Shown here piece by piece: positions 16,853 through 26,473 of a DNA stretch of 64,000 bases. Below the pieces are notes generated by a model. It did not search any database. It was not told where the DNA came from and saw only the letters and a list, made by a program, of their open reading frames with translations. The stretch is taken from NCBI GenBank assembly GCA_025782395.1, contig JALGZD010000191.1:1-64000 (forward strand), given 5' to 3'. Every line of letters starts with the position of its first letter. Position 1 is the first letter of the stretch. The translations under genes were made by a program, and so were the position numbers. This DNA comes from a bacterium. GTDB lineage: Bacteria; Joyebacterota; Joyebacteria; Joyebacterales; Joyebacteraceae.

Positions 16853-18610
16853 CTACTGGTAGGGCCCGCTCGACTTCTCGAGAGGCGAAACGAGCGGTTC
16901 CATCCCCTCCATCGCCGCTGCGAGAGCACTCTCAAGCTCCCCATCGTCATCCCGCACCCACCGCCCGTCGAGCTCCAGCTTTATCGGACTGTGACGCTCG
17001 ATGTAGTGAACAACCGCGTCCATGCACGTCGTCGAGGTTCTCCGCTTGTTCTCCTCAGGCACGTCGGGAAGCATGTAGAGACCCGCATTGCCCGCCGCAA
17101 GGAAGTCGGTGGTGACGACGCGATAGATGCGGTCCGCCTCCCACGGCTCCCCGCCGATCGTGAAGGAGGTCAGTCGATCGTAGTCCGGCCTCGTCTTGCT
17201 GTAGACGATCCTGCCACCGGACATGTAGACACCGTGGTGATCGGCACTGACACGGTACTCGATTATCTTCTTGAGCAGCCTCCCGTCGATCTCGAACACC
17301 GTGAGGCTGTTGCCGAACGGCAGAACCTTGAAGATCTGGCGCGGCGTGACGGATCCAGCCGGAATCTCATCCCGGATACCGCCAAGATTCGTGAACGCGA
17401 AATCAGCATCGACTTCCTCACACATGGCGTTGCAGACCAGGTTCCCCATTCTGGTCTCGCCTTCGCCACCCCTCGTAAGATCAACATCGGAGTAGCCGAT
17501 GACGCCATCCATCCCGATCTCCGCCTCATCCACCAGAGCGGTGATCATTTCGGCGGTTTCCGGATCCGGCCACCACTGATCTTCGAAGAGCGTAATGAGG
17601 TCACCCCGGTACGACGGAAGCTCGTATCCGACGAGCGTTTTCGTCACAGGATCTATCAGAAAATCGATATTGCCCAGTCCTGAACCCCGCCCGTACGTCT
17701 GGAAGATGAGGGTGTGTGTGGACGGCTCTTCCCACGGCTCGTTGAATCCCTTGTGGATATGGCCTGCAAAGAACACGTCGATGCCGGGGACGCTGTGGGC
17801 TATCTCCATCGCGTTCGCGCCCCACTTGTTCTCCTCAAGCGGCTCGCGCACGTCCTCCTCATTCCGTTCCTGCTCCTCCTCCATGATCTTCGCATAGCCG
17901 GAGATCGGATCGTACGGAAGCCCCATATGCCCGGAGATGATCACGATGTCCGCGCCGGCTTCCCTGACTTCCTTAACGTAGCGCTCCGCCGTCTCGATGG
18001 CAGGCAGGAACTCGACGCCCGCCACGTGGGCGGGGAAGGCCATCTTGGGAGTGTCCGTCGTCGTCAGACCCACGATGGCTACCTTGACGCCGTCGTAGTC
18101 CTTGATGATGTAAGGCACGACGTAGTCGACCAGCTCTCCGGTCTCCTCCCACACAATGTTTGCTGAGAGCACGGGCATCTCCGATAACTCGATCAGATGC
18201 CAGAGGTTATCAGTCCCCTCATCGAAATCGTGGTTGCCGACCGTCCATAGATCGATTCCGACGTGATTGAAGTACTCGATGACCGACTCGCCCTTTCGGA
18301 AGTTGCCGACCGGAGTACCCTGGAAAATGTCGCCCTGGTCGATCAGCAGGACGTGGCTCCCGTCTTCCCTCGCCCTCTCCCGCAACATCTCAATGTAGGT
18401 GACAGCCGAGGCGGCTCCACCCAGAGGCGGCGGGAACTCCCTGTTCATAAAGGTAGCTCCCGACGGATCGATCCCGCCGTGAATGTCGTTGGTGAACACG
18501 ACGGACACGTGAATCAACTCATCAGTGTCTGAAGCGCCCCACGCCGGCACCACAGCCAGGATGGCTACGGCGACCGTAAGTACCAGCGTGAGCCTTCGTC
18601 GAATTATCAT
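16853..18610 (-). CDS. Secreted 5'-nucleotidase / UDP-sugar hydrolase family enzyme (UshA-like)
   Basis: The 585-residue protein has a signal peptide (MIIRRRLTLVLTVAVAILAVVPAWGA), so it acts outside the cytoplasm. The metallophosphoesterase domain shows TNDIHG (40-45), GDIFQG near 93, GNHDFD (125-130), SGHMG (226-230) and GHIH (283-286), which bind two metal ions. The C-terminal 5'-nucleotidase domain follows (TRMGNLVCNAMCEEVDADFA, LPFGNSLTVFEIDG, RVVTTDFLAAGNAG). Such enzymes strip phosphate from nucleoside monophosphates or UDP-sugars. Given the nucleoside importer and purine genes in the same window, supplying nucleosides is a plausible role. ATG 18610 has AGGAG nine bases upstream. Confidence 0.92.
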   Translation of the reverse strand: MIIRRRLTLVLTVAVAILAVVPAWGASDTDELIHVSVVFTNDIHGGIDPSGATFMNREFPPPLGGAASAVTYIEMLRERAREDGSHVLLIDQGDIFQGTPVGNFRKGESVIEYFNHVGIDLWTVGNHDFDEGTDNLWHLIELSEMPVLSANIVWEETGELVDYVVPYIIKDYDGVKVAIVGLTTTDTPKMAFPAHVAGVEFLPAIETAERYVKEVREAGADIVIISGHMGLPYDPISGYAKIMEEEQERNEEDVREPLEENKWGANAMEIAHSVPGIDVFFAGHIHKGFNEPWEEPSTHTLIFQTYGRGSGLGNIDFLIDPVTKTLVGYELPSYRGDLITLFEDQWWPDPETAEMITALVDEAEIGMDGVIGYSDVDLTRGGEGETRMGNLVCNAMCEEVDADFAFTNLGGIRDEIPAGSVTPRQIFKVLPFGNSLTVFEIDGRLLKKIIEYRVSADHHGVYMSGGRIVYSKTRPDYDRLTSFTIGGEPWEADRIYRVVTTDFLAAGNAGLYMLPDVPEENKRRTSTTCMDAVVHYIERHSPIKLELDGRWVRDDDGELESALAAAMEGMEPLVSPLEKSSGPYQ

Positions 18611-18642
18611 TGTCTACTTCTCCTCGCCCGGCAGCCGGGCGG

Positions 18643-19869
18643 CTAGAACCGGTGCGTAAGGGTCGCCATCGCCGTGGTCGTCGTCTCGCGGATGCGACCG
18701 TCTTCGACGTCGTACTCTCTCACCCCCAGCTGTCCCCCCACATCCAGTCTCACACCAACGATGTCCAGCCCAAGACCGACGCAGAATGCAGCTCTCGTGG
18801 TCTCCTCGTCCATGTAGGAAGGTTGGTAGAGGAAGCCGAATCGGGCATGCGAGGAGTTGAAGAACTCGTGCTCCACGCCGACGCGGTATTCGATGGTGTC
18901 ATCCAGATCCAGATCATCGATCAGGCTGTCTTCAAACTCCGACCACTGCGTGTACTCAATATCCAGACTGACCGTGGTCTTTATCTCGTTGCGCGGGTGG
19001 TACTCGAACCCCACAGCGATCGCTGAAGGGTAGGTGTACGTCAGATTGCCGTCGGTAGTCTCATCTTCCGTGCTCTCTTCGCTGTAGTCGGCAGCGAGCT
19101 CAAAACCGGCGCGATAGACGACGGCCATATCCACGCGGTGCAGTTTCTCAACGAGAAGCCCGACCGTGAACTGCGTCCCGGAGAAATCATCCGATGAGAA
19201 CCAGCTGTCTACGTCCTCCTCCTCGGAGTACTCCGGATAGACCCATCGTTCCTCTGCGTCGGCCTGTCCCCTGAGGAAGTCGACGCCGAGCCCCAGGTAG
19301 ACTTCCGGCACAACCTCGTGAGCCAGTGTCACCGTGAAGGCGTTCACGCCTCCGTCGCTCTCCACCCAGTAGTCGTAGAGAATTCTGTCCATCGGCTCCG
19401 CCTGCGTGTCGGAGTCCCGATACTGGACGTGGTAGTTGTAGCTCATATCCAGCCGCGGGTGATACCCGATCGCCACGGCCGGCGCCCAGTCGTATTCGCC
19501 GGCCGCTTTCCACGCGATGGTTCCGACGTAGCGATCGTAGAGCGTCGAATTGAAGGCGTACGTGTTGTAACCGATGACGCCCTCGAAACTGTCGTAAAGA
19601 GGTGCCTCTCTTGATTCCTCCGCCGTTACCGCCATGGCGGATGCAGCAATCTCCAGTCCTACCGTCTTCGCAACCAGCGCGGGGTTCAGACCTGCCCCGC
19701 GCGCGCCGTCTGCGGACGCCAATCCGGCTCCACCGAGCGCCAGTGACCTCGCGTCGCCGGCGGATAGGAGTTCCCCGTAGTGCCACTCGGCGTACGAGAA
19801 CGCTGCGGCGCTCCCGCACAGACTCGCGACAGCGAGGAGAGCCATCACGACCGTGAGTCCTCGTCGCAT
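18643..19869 (-). CDS. Outer-membrane beta-barrel protein, OmpP1/PorV-like
   Basis: ATG 19869 is preceded by GGAGG, and a signal peptide follows directly (MRRGLTVVMALLAVASLCGSAAAF); longer in-frame starts lack this. The 408-residue mature protein opens with DARSLALGGAGLASADGARGAGLNPA, the Gly- and Asn-Pro-rich plug segment of the PorV/FadL-like family, then alternates polar and hydrophobic residues with aromatic girdles and ends in TMATLTHRF-like sequence (AMATLTHRF), with a terminal Phe as in outer-membrane proteins. The ligand is unknown. It follows the UshA-type gene on the coding strand's upstream side by 32 bases and precedes it in transcription, so the two may share a transcript. Confidence 0.82.
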   Translation of the reverse strand: MRRGLTVVMALLAVASLCGSAAAFSYAEWHYGELLSAGDARSLALGGAGLASADGARGAGLNPALVAKTVGLEIAASAMAVTAEESREAPLYDSFEGVIGYNTYAFNSTLYDRYVGTIAWKAAGEYDWAPAVAIGYHPRLDMSYNYHVQYRDSDTQAEPMDRILYDYWVESDGGVNAFTVTLAHEVVPEVYLGLGVDFLRGQADAEERWVYPEYSEEEDVDSWFSSDDFSGTQFTVGLLVEKLHRVDMAVVYRAGFELAADYSEESTEDETTDGNLTYTYPSAIAVGFEYHPRNEIKTTVSLDIEYTQWSEFEDSLIDDLDLDDTIEYRVGVEHEFFNSSHARFGFLYQPSYMDEETTRAAFCVGLGLDIVGVRLDVGGQLGVREYDVEDGRIRETTTTAMATLTHRF

Positions 19870-19936
19870 ATCCTGCCTCCCCAATCTGTGGATTCCCTGA
19901 GTTAGTTCTCGATTCACATCCATTACCTCCGCCCGA

Positions 19937-22414
19937 CTACCACGAGTAGTCGAGCTGGACTCGGAACCCGGCATTGTCGTCCCTGACATACCATCCGTTC
20001 GGCTCCGGGTCCCCCGGTGGGTTCTCCCCGTACTCTCTCGCATCGACATAGCTCAGGGGGAACGCGTGGTTGTTGGTCCACCTGAACCTGAGTGACAGGT
20101 GATCTGAGATCCGGTCTGAGATCGATATCCAGTACCTGAACGCGTGATCGTCGATGATCGTGAACGTCCCATCCTCGAAGAGCCAGATGAAACCGTCGTA
20201 GTAAAGAACCGATCCCGTCACCTTCAGCCAATCGCTGAAGTTGTGGGTGACCGCGGCGCCCAATGCGTAGGATGGAACTGCCGCCGATCCGATGTCCGGA
20301 TACTCACCGTCGGCCTCCGGATTGCCTGAAAGGCGCGGCCTCGGCGGCCATTCGATCCACGATCTTGACAGCAGGAACTCGACTTCATCGTACTTCGAGA
20401 GCCTGTATTCCAGTCTGAATCTCGTCTCGACCTGCTCGTACTGCTGCGCAGTCATCCAGTTCTCGCCCAGACGACCCTGCCACTTCTGTCTCAGGTTCAT
20501 CACGATGTTGTAGATAGGCTGGAACCTGAGCTTGAGGACCAGGCGAGAGTAGTCTGCGCCATCGGACTTGCGCTCCCAGACATCGTACTCGATCGATGGA
20601 GTCAGACGATCGGAGAACCTGTACCGCGAATTGACGTACAGTCCCCGCTCCGCCTGTGGCGCGACGGAGTTCACATAGAGAAGACCATAGATCGGATCCG
20701 ACAGATAGTACTGATCCTCGAGTATCGTTCCCTTGTACCGCTTGTACTCAGAGAAACCACGACTGTAAGGATTGTCGAAGTCCAGATCGTAGTCACGGTA
20801 GAGGGCAAGGAAACTCAGGTTGCTGTAGGACGCGTAGGCATTGACGACGAACGCGCGCGCGTCCTCCTCCAGCTCAAAGAGGTCCCCGTCCTTGTCCAGC
20901 GCGGCGTACTCGCCGGCGAAGGCGACGTTGTCCAGGACGTACTGGAACTCCGCGCCGTAGACGCGCCTGAACTTGCCGCGACTTGTGTAGCTTGAGAAGT
21001 ACTCGCCGTCGGCGGCAACCAGCTTGTCCTCGTTGTCCTCCGGAACGATCCAGGCCACATCCATTGTGCCGTTCGGATCGTAGCCCGACTTCCAGTACTT
21101 GTTGTAGCGACTCTCGTAGGCGCTCACGCCCACCCATGAACCCGGCGCGAAGCCGTACTTCACGTTCGCGCCCATCGTCTGCTCGTGAACGACGTCCTTC
21201 ATGTCGCGCATGCCGGCCGCAGCCAGGTCATCGTTGGTGATACGTGGCGACATGATGATGTACTGGTTGATGGTGCCGTCCGGATTGAGAACGGCGTCCT
21301 TCCAGTCATCGGAGTAGAAGAGCACGCTCTTCACGTTGCCGAGCGTCATCTCCGTAGCAACACCGTTAAGTTGATACTCCTGTGTCGGAGAGATGTCGCC
21401 CAGAATGCCCATGTACCTCTTGTCCCACCCGTACCCGGAGTTCCTCGGCTTGAAGTAGTCGGTGTTCTGCATCACGAGGCCCTGGCCGAAAGCGAGAGCA
21501 TAGTTTCCGAGAACTATCTTGTCGATTGCCACCGGACCGAGCGACTTGCCCTTTATCGTCGTGTGGAACTTGAAGGCAGTGAATTCGTCATCACCGAATC
21601 CCTTATGCGCCAGAACTCCGGCGTTGATGTCCTGCCCCCATCTTCCGCGGAACTTGTGCTGGTAGATGGGATCGGCGCTGCCCAGCTCGAGACGATCCCA
21701 CCAGGAATCGTACCCCCCATCGGCGAAGTTCCGGTCCTCCTTGAGGAGTTCCTCCGCGTCGAAGATCGCAGGCATGTTGTGAACGCGGAACTGATAGCTT
21801 CCACGGAACCGGACATCGTCGACGGGGTCGTCGTAACGCACGAAGTTCCGCACGTTGTAGTAGCCCCAGTACGTGAGCCCGGGAATGTTCCGCAGCTGCG
21901 ATCTCCGCTCCACACGGTTGCGCCGCATGTGCTTGAAAATAGCCGCCGCATCCGGAGGCGACACGCTCTGGAGATTCGCGATCTCGTTGTAGCTCGCCGT
22001 GTTGACGTTCACCGGATCCTTCGCAAGATCGATCCAGTGATCCACTAGAGCTTCGCCGCCACCCTCCTCCGACTCCCACTGTCTGATCCTGTAGTAGATC
22101 TCGTTGATCCGCTGAAGCTCCTCATCCTCGATCACCACAGAAGTGATTTCCACAAGCGGTTTGATTCGCTGGAAGTCTTCGATCGTCACGCCTGGGAGAG
22201 TTCTCAGTTCGTAGACGCTCCCGTAGTAGGAGACGTACTCCCTGTGCCGCCAGATCGTCTCGGCAACCTCCTCGGAGATGGGCAACGCCCGTATCTCCTC
22301 GAGTGTCGCTCGATTCAGATCGAGCTGCTCCTCGGCGTGAACACATGGGGCATTAGCGGCCAGAATGAGACCGACCAGCACCGCCATAATCCCCATGGCT
22401 CTGAGTCGTTTCAT
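19937..22414 (-). CDS. Helix-hairpin-helix protein with large C-terminal beta-barrel-like region
   Basis: The 825-residue protein has a signal peptide (MKRLRAMGIMAVLVGLILAANAPCVHA) and then two ComEA-like helix-hairpin-helix units: LDLNRATLEEIRALPISEEV with LRTLPGVTIEDF (about 32-85), and VNVNTASYNEIANLQ with LRNIPGLTYWGYY (about 137-190). From about 205 to the end it is aromatic-rich with alternating strands (YALAFGQGLVMQNTDYF, AGEYAALDKDGDLFELEED), consistent with an outer-membrane barrel, and ends RVQLDYSW. HhH motifs usually bind DNA backbone; here they would be exported to the periplasm, so DNA handling at the surface is possible but unproven. Neighbours are two other outer-membrane proteins. 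Confidence 0.8.
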   Translation of the reverse strand: MKRLRAMGIMAVLVGLILAANAPCVHAEEQLDLNRATLEEIRALPISEEVAETIWRHREYVSYYGSVYELRTLPGVTIEDFQRIKPLVEITSVVIEDEELQRINEIYYRIRQWESEEGGGEALVDHWIDLAKDPVNVNTASYNEIANLQSVSPPDAAAIFKHMRRNRVERRSQLRNIPGLTYWGYYNVRNFVRYDDPVDDVRFRGSYQFRVHNMPAIFDAEELLKEDRNFADGGYDSWWDRLELGSADPIYQHKFRGRWGQDINAGVLAHKGFGDDEFTAFKFHTTIKGKSLGPVAIDKIVLGNYALAFGQGLVMQNTDYFKPRNSGYGWDKRYMGILGDISPTQEYQLNGVATEMTLGNVKSVLFYSDDWKDAVLNPDGTINQYIIMSPRITNDDLAAAGMRDMKDVVHEQTMGANVKYGFAPGSWVGVSAYESRYNKYWKSGYDPNGTMDVAWIVPEDNEDKLVAADGEYFSSYTSRGKFRRVYGAEFQYVLDNVAFAGEYAALDKDGDLFELEEDARAFVVNAYASYSNLSFLALYRDYDLDFDNPYSRGFSEYKRYKGTILEDQYYLSDPIYGLLYVNSVAPQAERGLYVNSRYRFSDRLTPSIEYDVWERKSDGADYSRLVLKLRFQPIYNIVMNLRQKWQGRLGENWMTAQQYEQVETRFRLEYRLSKYDEVEFLLSRSWIEWPPRPRLSGNPEADGEYPDIGSAAVPSYALGAAVTHNFSDWLKVTGSVLYYDGFIWLFEDGTFTIIDDHAFRYWISISDRISDHLSLRFRWTNNHAFPLSYVDAREYGENPPGDPEPNGWYVRDDNAGFRVQLDYSW

Positions 22415-22447
22415 CGTACCTCCCTCAGTCCCTGAACCGGTCGCAAG

Positions 22448-23329
22448 CTAGAATTTGATGCCGAGGCCATAGACGTGGCTTCCCGGCAAGGTCTCATGTG
22501 ACGTGTAGCTGTAGTCGAGCTTGATCATCTTCCACCCGGTTCCGAACCCGAACGAGATCCTGTTCGGCTGGTTCTGGATGCCTCCGCGGAGCGTCAGATA
22601 GTCGTTGATCTCAAACTCGAGACCGAAACACGCCCGCAGATCCTCTGTGGTCTGTTTCTGTATCTCCAGGCAGGTCTGAACACCCCCGTACGGGCTGTAG
22701 CAGACGCCGGCTGTGAACCACTGCGGGAGATCCTTGGCATCCGGGTCGCCGAGCTTCGGGTTGTTGACGTTCTTCGCGAAGAACCCGAACCTTGTGCGTC
22801 CTCTCAGCGTGCCCATGACACCGATGTCGACGCCGAAGGTGTTGGCCGATCCCAGATCCACGCCTCCCACGGACTCGGTCGGAAAACTCAGTCCGTAGAG
22901 ATTCAGTCCGTAGCCGACCGCGAGAGAGGAGTGCACGTCCTCCATCAGCATCACGCCTTGACCGACCACGAACGAGTACTCGCTTTCCAGCTCGCTTCCG
23001 CCGTACTCGGTCGAGAAATAGCGCGCCCCGACACCGAACGTCCCCACGTCCGTGGGTATCGTTGCGGCTCCGGACCCGAGCTTGAAGAAATCGTAGCCAT
23101 ACAGGTCTACGTACGACGAGTAGATTCCGATCTCGTCCTGCATCGCGAGAGCCGCGGGGTTCGTGAAGATCGCGGTCTCATCATCTGAGAGCGCCACGAA
23201 CGCCCCACCCATCGCCCGCGCCCTCGGCGAGAGAACCAGGTTGTCAAAGACGCCGGCGGCCCCGGCCACGCCGGGAAGCACGAGGCAGACCACAATGACC
23301 GCGGCGGTTGCAATTCGTATCCCTTTCAC
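22448..23329 (-). CDS. PorV/PorQ-family outer-membrane protein
   Basis: The start is GTG 23329 with AAGGAGG five bases upstream. After a signal peptide (about 1-25, ending VAGAAG) comes the family signature LSPRARAMGGAFVALSDDETAIFTNPAALA, then repeated amphipathic strands to the terminal YGLGIKF. PorV-type proteins act as outer-membrane shuttles for substrates carrying a C-terminal sorting domain in type IX secretion, and several secreted proteins in this window carry FlgD-like C-terminal domains. The link is inferred, as no core type IX components are visible here. The gene lies 33 bases upstream of the HhH-barrel gene, probably in one transcript with it. Confidence 0.88.
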   Translation of the reverse strand: MKGIRIATAAVIVVCLVLPGVAGAAGVFDNLVLSPRARAMGGAFVALSDDETAIFTNPAALAMQDEIGIYSSYVDLYGYDFFKLGSGAATIPTDVGTFGVGARYFSTEYGGSELESEYSFVVGQGVMLMEDVHSSLAVGYGLNLYGLSFPTESVGGVDLGSANTFGVDIGVMGTLRGRTRFGFFAKNVNNPKLGDPDAKDLPQWFTAGVCYSPYGGVQTCLEIQKQTTEDLRACFGLEFEINDYLTLRGGIQNQPNRISFGFGTGWKMIKLDYSYTSHETLPGSHVYGLGIKF

Positions 23330-23399
23330 CCTTGCCTCCTTTTGGGTCGCTTTCGATCGTGCGATCGGTTTCGACCAGAGGGGTTCCAGACAGTATCCC

Positions 23400-26300
23400 C
23401 TATTGGAGCTTCATCCCGATAACTATCGGCACAGCCGCATCCCCCGCGGCCTCGCCGGTTCTTGCTCTCGCCTGGACCTGACAGATGTAGACGCCGGGAG
23501 GCACGTCCTTGCCTCTGTCATCCTTGCCGTCCCACGTCGCCCTCTGCGGTCCCAGGCACCAGCCATCGTAGAGCGTCGTCACCGATCGGCCCTGAAGATC
23601 GAAGATCCTGACCGCGATGTGGCTCGCCTGCGGTCCGTTGTATGAGATCTCGATACAATCATCCTCATCGATATCGAGCACTCGCGCCGTCGCCGTAACT
23701 GTCGCGTCCGCAACGAAGTGCGCCTCCAGTATCTCCATGTCGCTCTCATACCGCGGAGCAAGTTCGTACCCGCTGAAGTACGGAGACGAGTAATCGTACT
23801 GGAGAAGAACACCCGTCACGCTGATGCTGTCGCCGAACGCGTATTTGGAGAAATCAAGGTCGGTGAAGTTCTGATAGGCCTGGATGGAACCGGAGCCATC
23901 ATCGATATAGATGGCGAATCCTTCCAGGCTCATGATGACACCCGACGTCGTGATGAGCGTTCCCTCGAGCGCCTCGTCTGTTATGTCTCCGGTGCGCATG
24001 ACGGCGGGTTGAACAGCGTCGAATCCCCGCGCATGCACCGTCAGGGTGAATGGAACATCGTCGCTTCCAGTTATCTCCGTCGTGGCGCCGTTTCCACTGC
24101 CCGAGATGTATTCCACCACCTCTCCGACGACTTCGATAAGATCACCCTCAAAAGGCGGATCCGGAAGAAGATCATACTCAAAGACGTTGATGCCGTACCC
24201 GTCCAGATCCTGCATGTATATGCTGGTCTTATCGGACTGGAAGACGCCCGGAGGAACGGTGACGAATCCAAGAGTAATGGCTCTCTCTCCCTCAAGAGGA
24301 GACAGACCCTCTTCATCGTACGCCTGGATCTCGGACAGCAGCGTCGAGTGCTGGTAGTGCCCGAGGAACGACGCCGAGTCGTCCGGCATCTGATTCCCCG
24401 CGACGTCGGCAACGCCGCTGACCTCGAGCTGGTACGAAAAATCGCTGCTGTCGACGGTCGTGTAGAGAAGCACCGTCCGCTCGTCCCTGGAGAGCCACGC
24501 GCTCAGGATCTCACGATCACCGTCGAGCGCGTAGTTCGAGATGTTCGTTGCGTCGTCCTCGTCCACCGGCTCGGAGAACTCGACCTTGACGAAGCGATCG
24601 CCCGCTGCGGACGCCATGACCAGACTCGGCGCCTCACCGTCCGTGGGATCGTTCACTTCACCCGGTGTTGGTGTCGATGAAAGGATGAGGTCGGCGGCGC
24701 TGACGTTTGTGTCTGTCGAGACCGCGTCTCTTCCGAGCGTGTAGTCCAGGGGAACTTCCCCTGGAACGTACGCATCGTTATCACCGCCGAGTTCCGGCTC
24801 ACCGGTGCAGAAATCCTCCTCCAGATAGACGGGGTTACGATACTCGACGGCATCGATGAACTCCGTCTTGAGCCTGTCTGTGTAAAGATAGACGGCTTCG
24901 TAGACGCGCTTGCCCTGCAGCATTGCGCCGTTCTCATCATCGCCGCCCATCAGGATGATCTCCTGACTCGTCTGACTGTCGCCATCCACCGGCGAGACGA
25001 GCGTGAGATTCGGAACCTGCGTGTTGTCCGGGTCGGTCGCGTAGTCATCGTCGACGAGCTCGTAGTCGGGGTTGTCGCCGAAGCGCATGTAGTAGCCGAT
25101 CGCGTGCCGCGCAACGACGATGTAGCCGCCGGCAGGGATCTCCGAGCCGACGGGGAACTCCCACAGATTGGAGCCGCCGCAGGTCCCCGAATCATCCATG
25201 TCCGTCAGGACCCATCCTGAGATGTCGATCGTCCCGCCGGATACGTTGTGAAGCTCGGTGAACTCGGCGATATCGGATGTAGCGTCACTGTTGGGATAGA
25301 GCTCGTTGATGACGACATCGCCGGGATCACCCGTCGCCGCAACGTGCACCCACGCCCCGTCACCGGTAACGACAGGGTCCTCGCCCGGAACGCCCGTGGC
25401 TATCACGAACTCGTAGTCTCCAACCGTCGAAGCGACAGTCACATTCTCCAGCGTGATCGTGCCGGGGGAACCGTGGATGAGATTCGCACCCCCGATGGTG
25501 ACGAGCGTAGCGTTCGTGCTGTCCTGATGCGCCACGACATCCGCCGTGGCGAACGCGGCGCCGTCGAGATCGACGTCGGCAGTATCACCCGAGAAGCTCC
25601 ATCCGCCCGGGATCGCCACGCTTATGCGGGTCAGCACGTCGGCCTCTCCGATAAGCGAGATCTCGATGTCGGGCTCGTCACCCGTGAATACCCACTCCGG
25701 GGTCGCGGTGGCAAAACCCGCACCGGAACCTGCGGAACGGATGTCCACCCTCGCCGGGGGAATGATCCCGTAGCCACCATTGTTCGGCTGTTGCGGATCC
25801 GGAGAAACAGCGCCGTACACGTCGAAGTACTCGAGCGGAGGCGATGAGCCGTCAACGTCGGTGTACGGGTGCACCCAGAGCCAGCACGACGTGTCGGCAT
25901 CCGCGATGTCGAGCTCGCGGAAGTCCGTGTATTCCGTGCTGGGCCAGTTCGCCGGGTGGAGAAGCGATACGTCGCGGACGACCGCGTATGAACCTTCGTA
26001 ATCCTCACCCGATAGAGCGAGGTCACGAGCAGTGAGTTCGAGCGGCGCAGGCACTGGGTTCCCGGTGCTCAGGATATCGATGCGCGACCCCGCGACACCT
26101 CCCCCCACTTTCAGGAATGTCCGCTTGAAGTAGGCAACGTACACCTTGCCCGTCACACGGACGCTGTCACCGGGAGCGACCGACGGGACGGCCGTGAGAA
26201 CCTGCTTCACGAGGACTCCGCCCGTGGCGTCCTGGACGTAGATCTCGTTCGTGTCTGCGAACGCCCCCGTCCCCACCGTCACAACTCCCTCGATGGTCAC

Positions 26301-26435
26301 GATATCGTTCATAAGAATAGGGTGTCCGCTCTCATCGTCGGCGTTGACGTCGGATATGTCTATCACATCCGCCATCGCCGTAGCCGCCATGAGCAGCGAA
26401 AGAACCCCCAGTGAAATCACCCTCTTCAATTTCAT
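23400..26435 (-). CDS. Secreted multidomain OB-fold/lamin-tail protein with FlgD-like C-terminus
   Basis: ATG 26435 (AAAGGA upstream) begins a signal peptide MKLKRVISLGVLSLLMAATAMA. The 1011-residue protein then has an OB-fold domain (about 23-180; MNDIVTIEGVVTVGTGAF, IYVQDATGGVLV), a sandwich region (GDEPDIEISLIG), a lamin-tail domain (VVINELYPNSDATSDIAEF, IDISGWVLTDMD), an Ig-like domain of the SbsA type (VKVEFSEPVDEDDATNISNY), two further OB-fold segments (ERAITLGFVTVPPGVFQSD, GTLITTSGVIMS) and a short FlgD-like end (VRIFDLQGRSVTTLY, VPPGVYICQVQ). The C-terminus lacks the NPFNP motif of its relatives. It shares its modules with the next gene and with the 13651-16530 gene. The function is unknown; a surface role is likely. 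Confidence 0.87.
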   Translation of the reverse strand: MKLKRVISLGVLSLLMAATAMADVIDISDVNADDESGHPILMNDIVTIEGVVTVGTGAFADTNEIYVQDATGGVLVKQVLTAVPSVAPGDSVRVTGKVYVAYFKRTFLKVGGGVAGSRIDILSTGNPVPAPLELTARDLALSGEDYEGSYAVVRDVSLLHPANWPSTEYTDFRELDIADADTSCWLWVHPYTDVDGSSPPLEYFDVYGAVSPDPQQPNNGGYGIIPPARVDIRSAGSGAGFATATPEWVFTGDEPDIEISLIGEADVLTRISVAIPGGWSFSGDTADVDLDGAAFATADVVAHQDSTNATLVTIGGANLIHGSPGTITLENVTVASTVGDYEFVIATGVPGEDPVVTGDGAWVHVAATGDPGDVVINELYPNSDATSDIAEFTELHNVSGGTIDISGWVLTDMDDSGTCGGSNLWEFPVGSEIPAGGYIVVARHAIGYYMRFGDNPDYELVDDDYATDPDNTQVPNLTLVSPVDGDSQTSQEIILMGGDDENGAMLQGKRVYEAVYLYTDRLKTEFIDAVEYRNPVYLEEDFCTGEPELGGDNDAYVPGEVPLDYTLGRDAVSTDTNVSAADLILSSTPTPGEVNDPTDGEAPSLVMASAAGDRFVKVEFSEPVDEDDATNISNYALDGDREILSAWLSRDERTVLLYTTVDSSDFSYQLEVSGVADVAGNQMPDDSASFLGHYQHSTLLSEIQAYDEEGLSPLEGERAITLGFVTVPPGVFQSDKTSIYMQDLDGYGINVFEYDLLPDPPFEGDLIEVVGEVVEYISGSGNGATTEITGSDDVPFTLTVHARGFDAVQPAVMRTGDITDEALEGTLITTSGVIMSLEGFAIYIDDGSGSIQAYQNFTDLDFSKYAFGDSISVTGVLLQYDYSSPYFSGYELAPRYESDMEILEAHFVADATVTATARVLDIDEDDCIEISYNGPQASHIAVRIFDLQGRSVTTLYDGWCLGPQRATWDGKDDRGKDVPPGVYICQVQARARTGEAAGDAAVPIVIGMKLQ

Positions 26436-26473
26436 ACGCTCAGTCCTTTCGGCTTCGCCTCTCGGCGGGTGAA

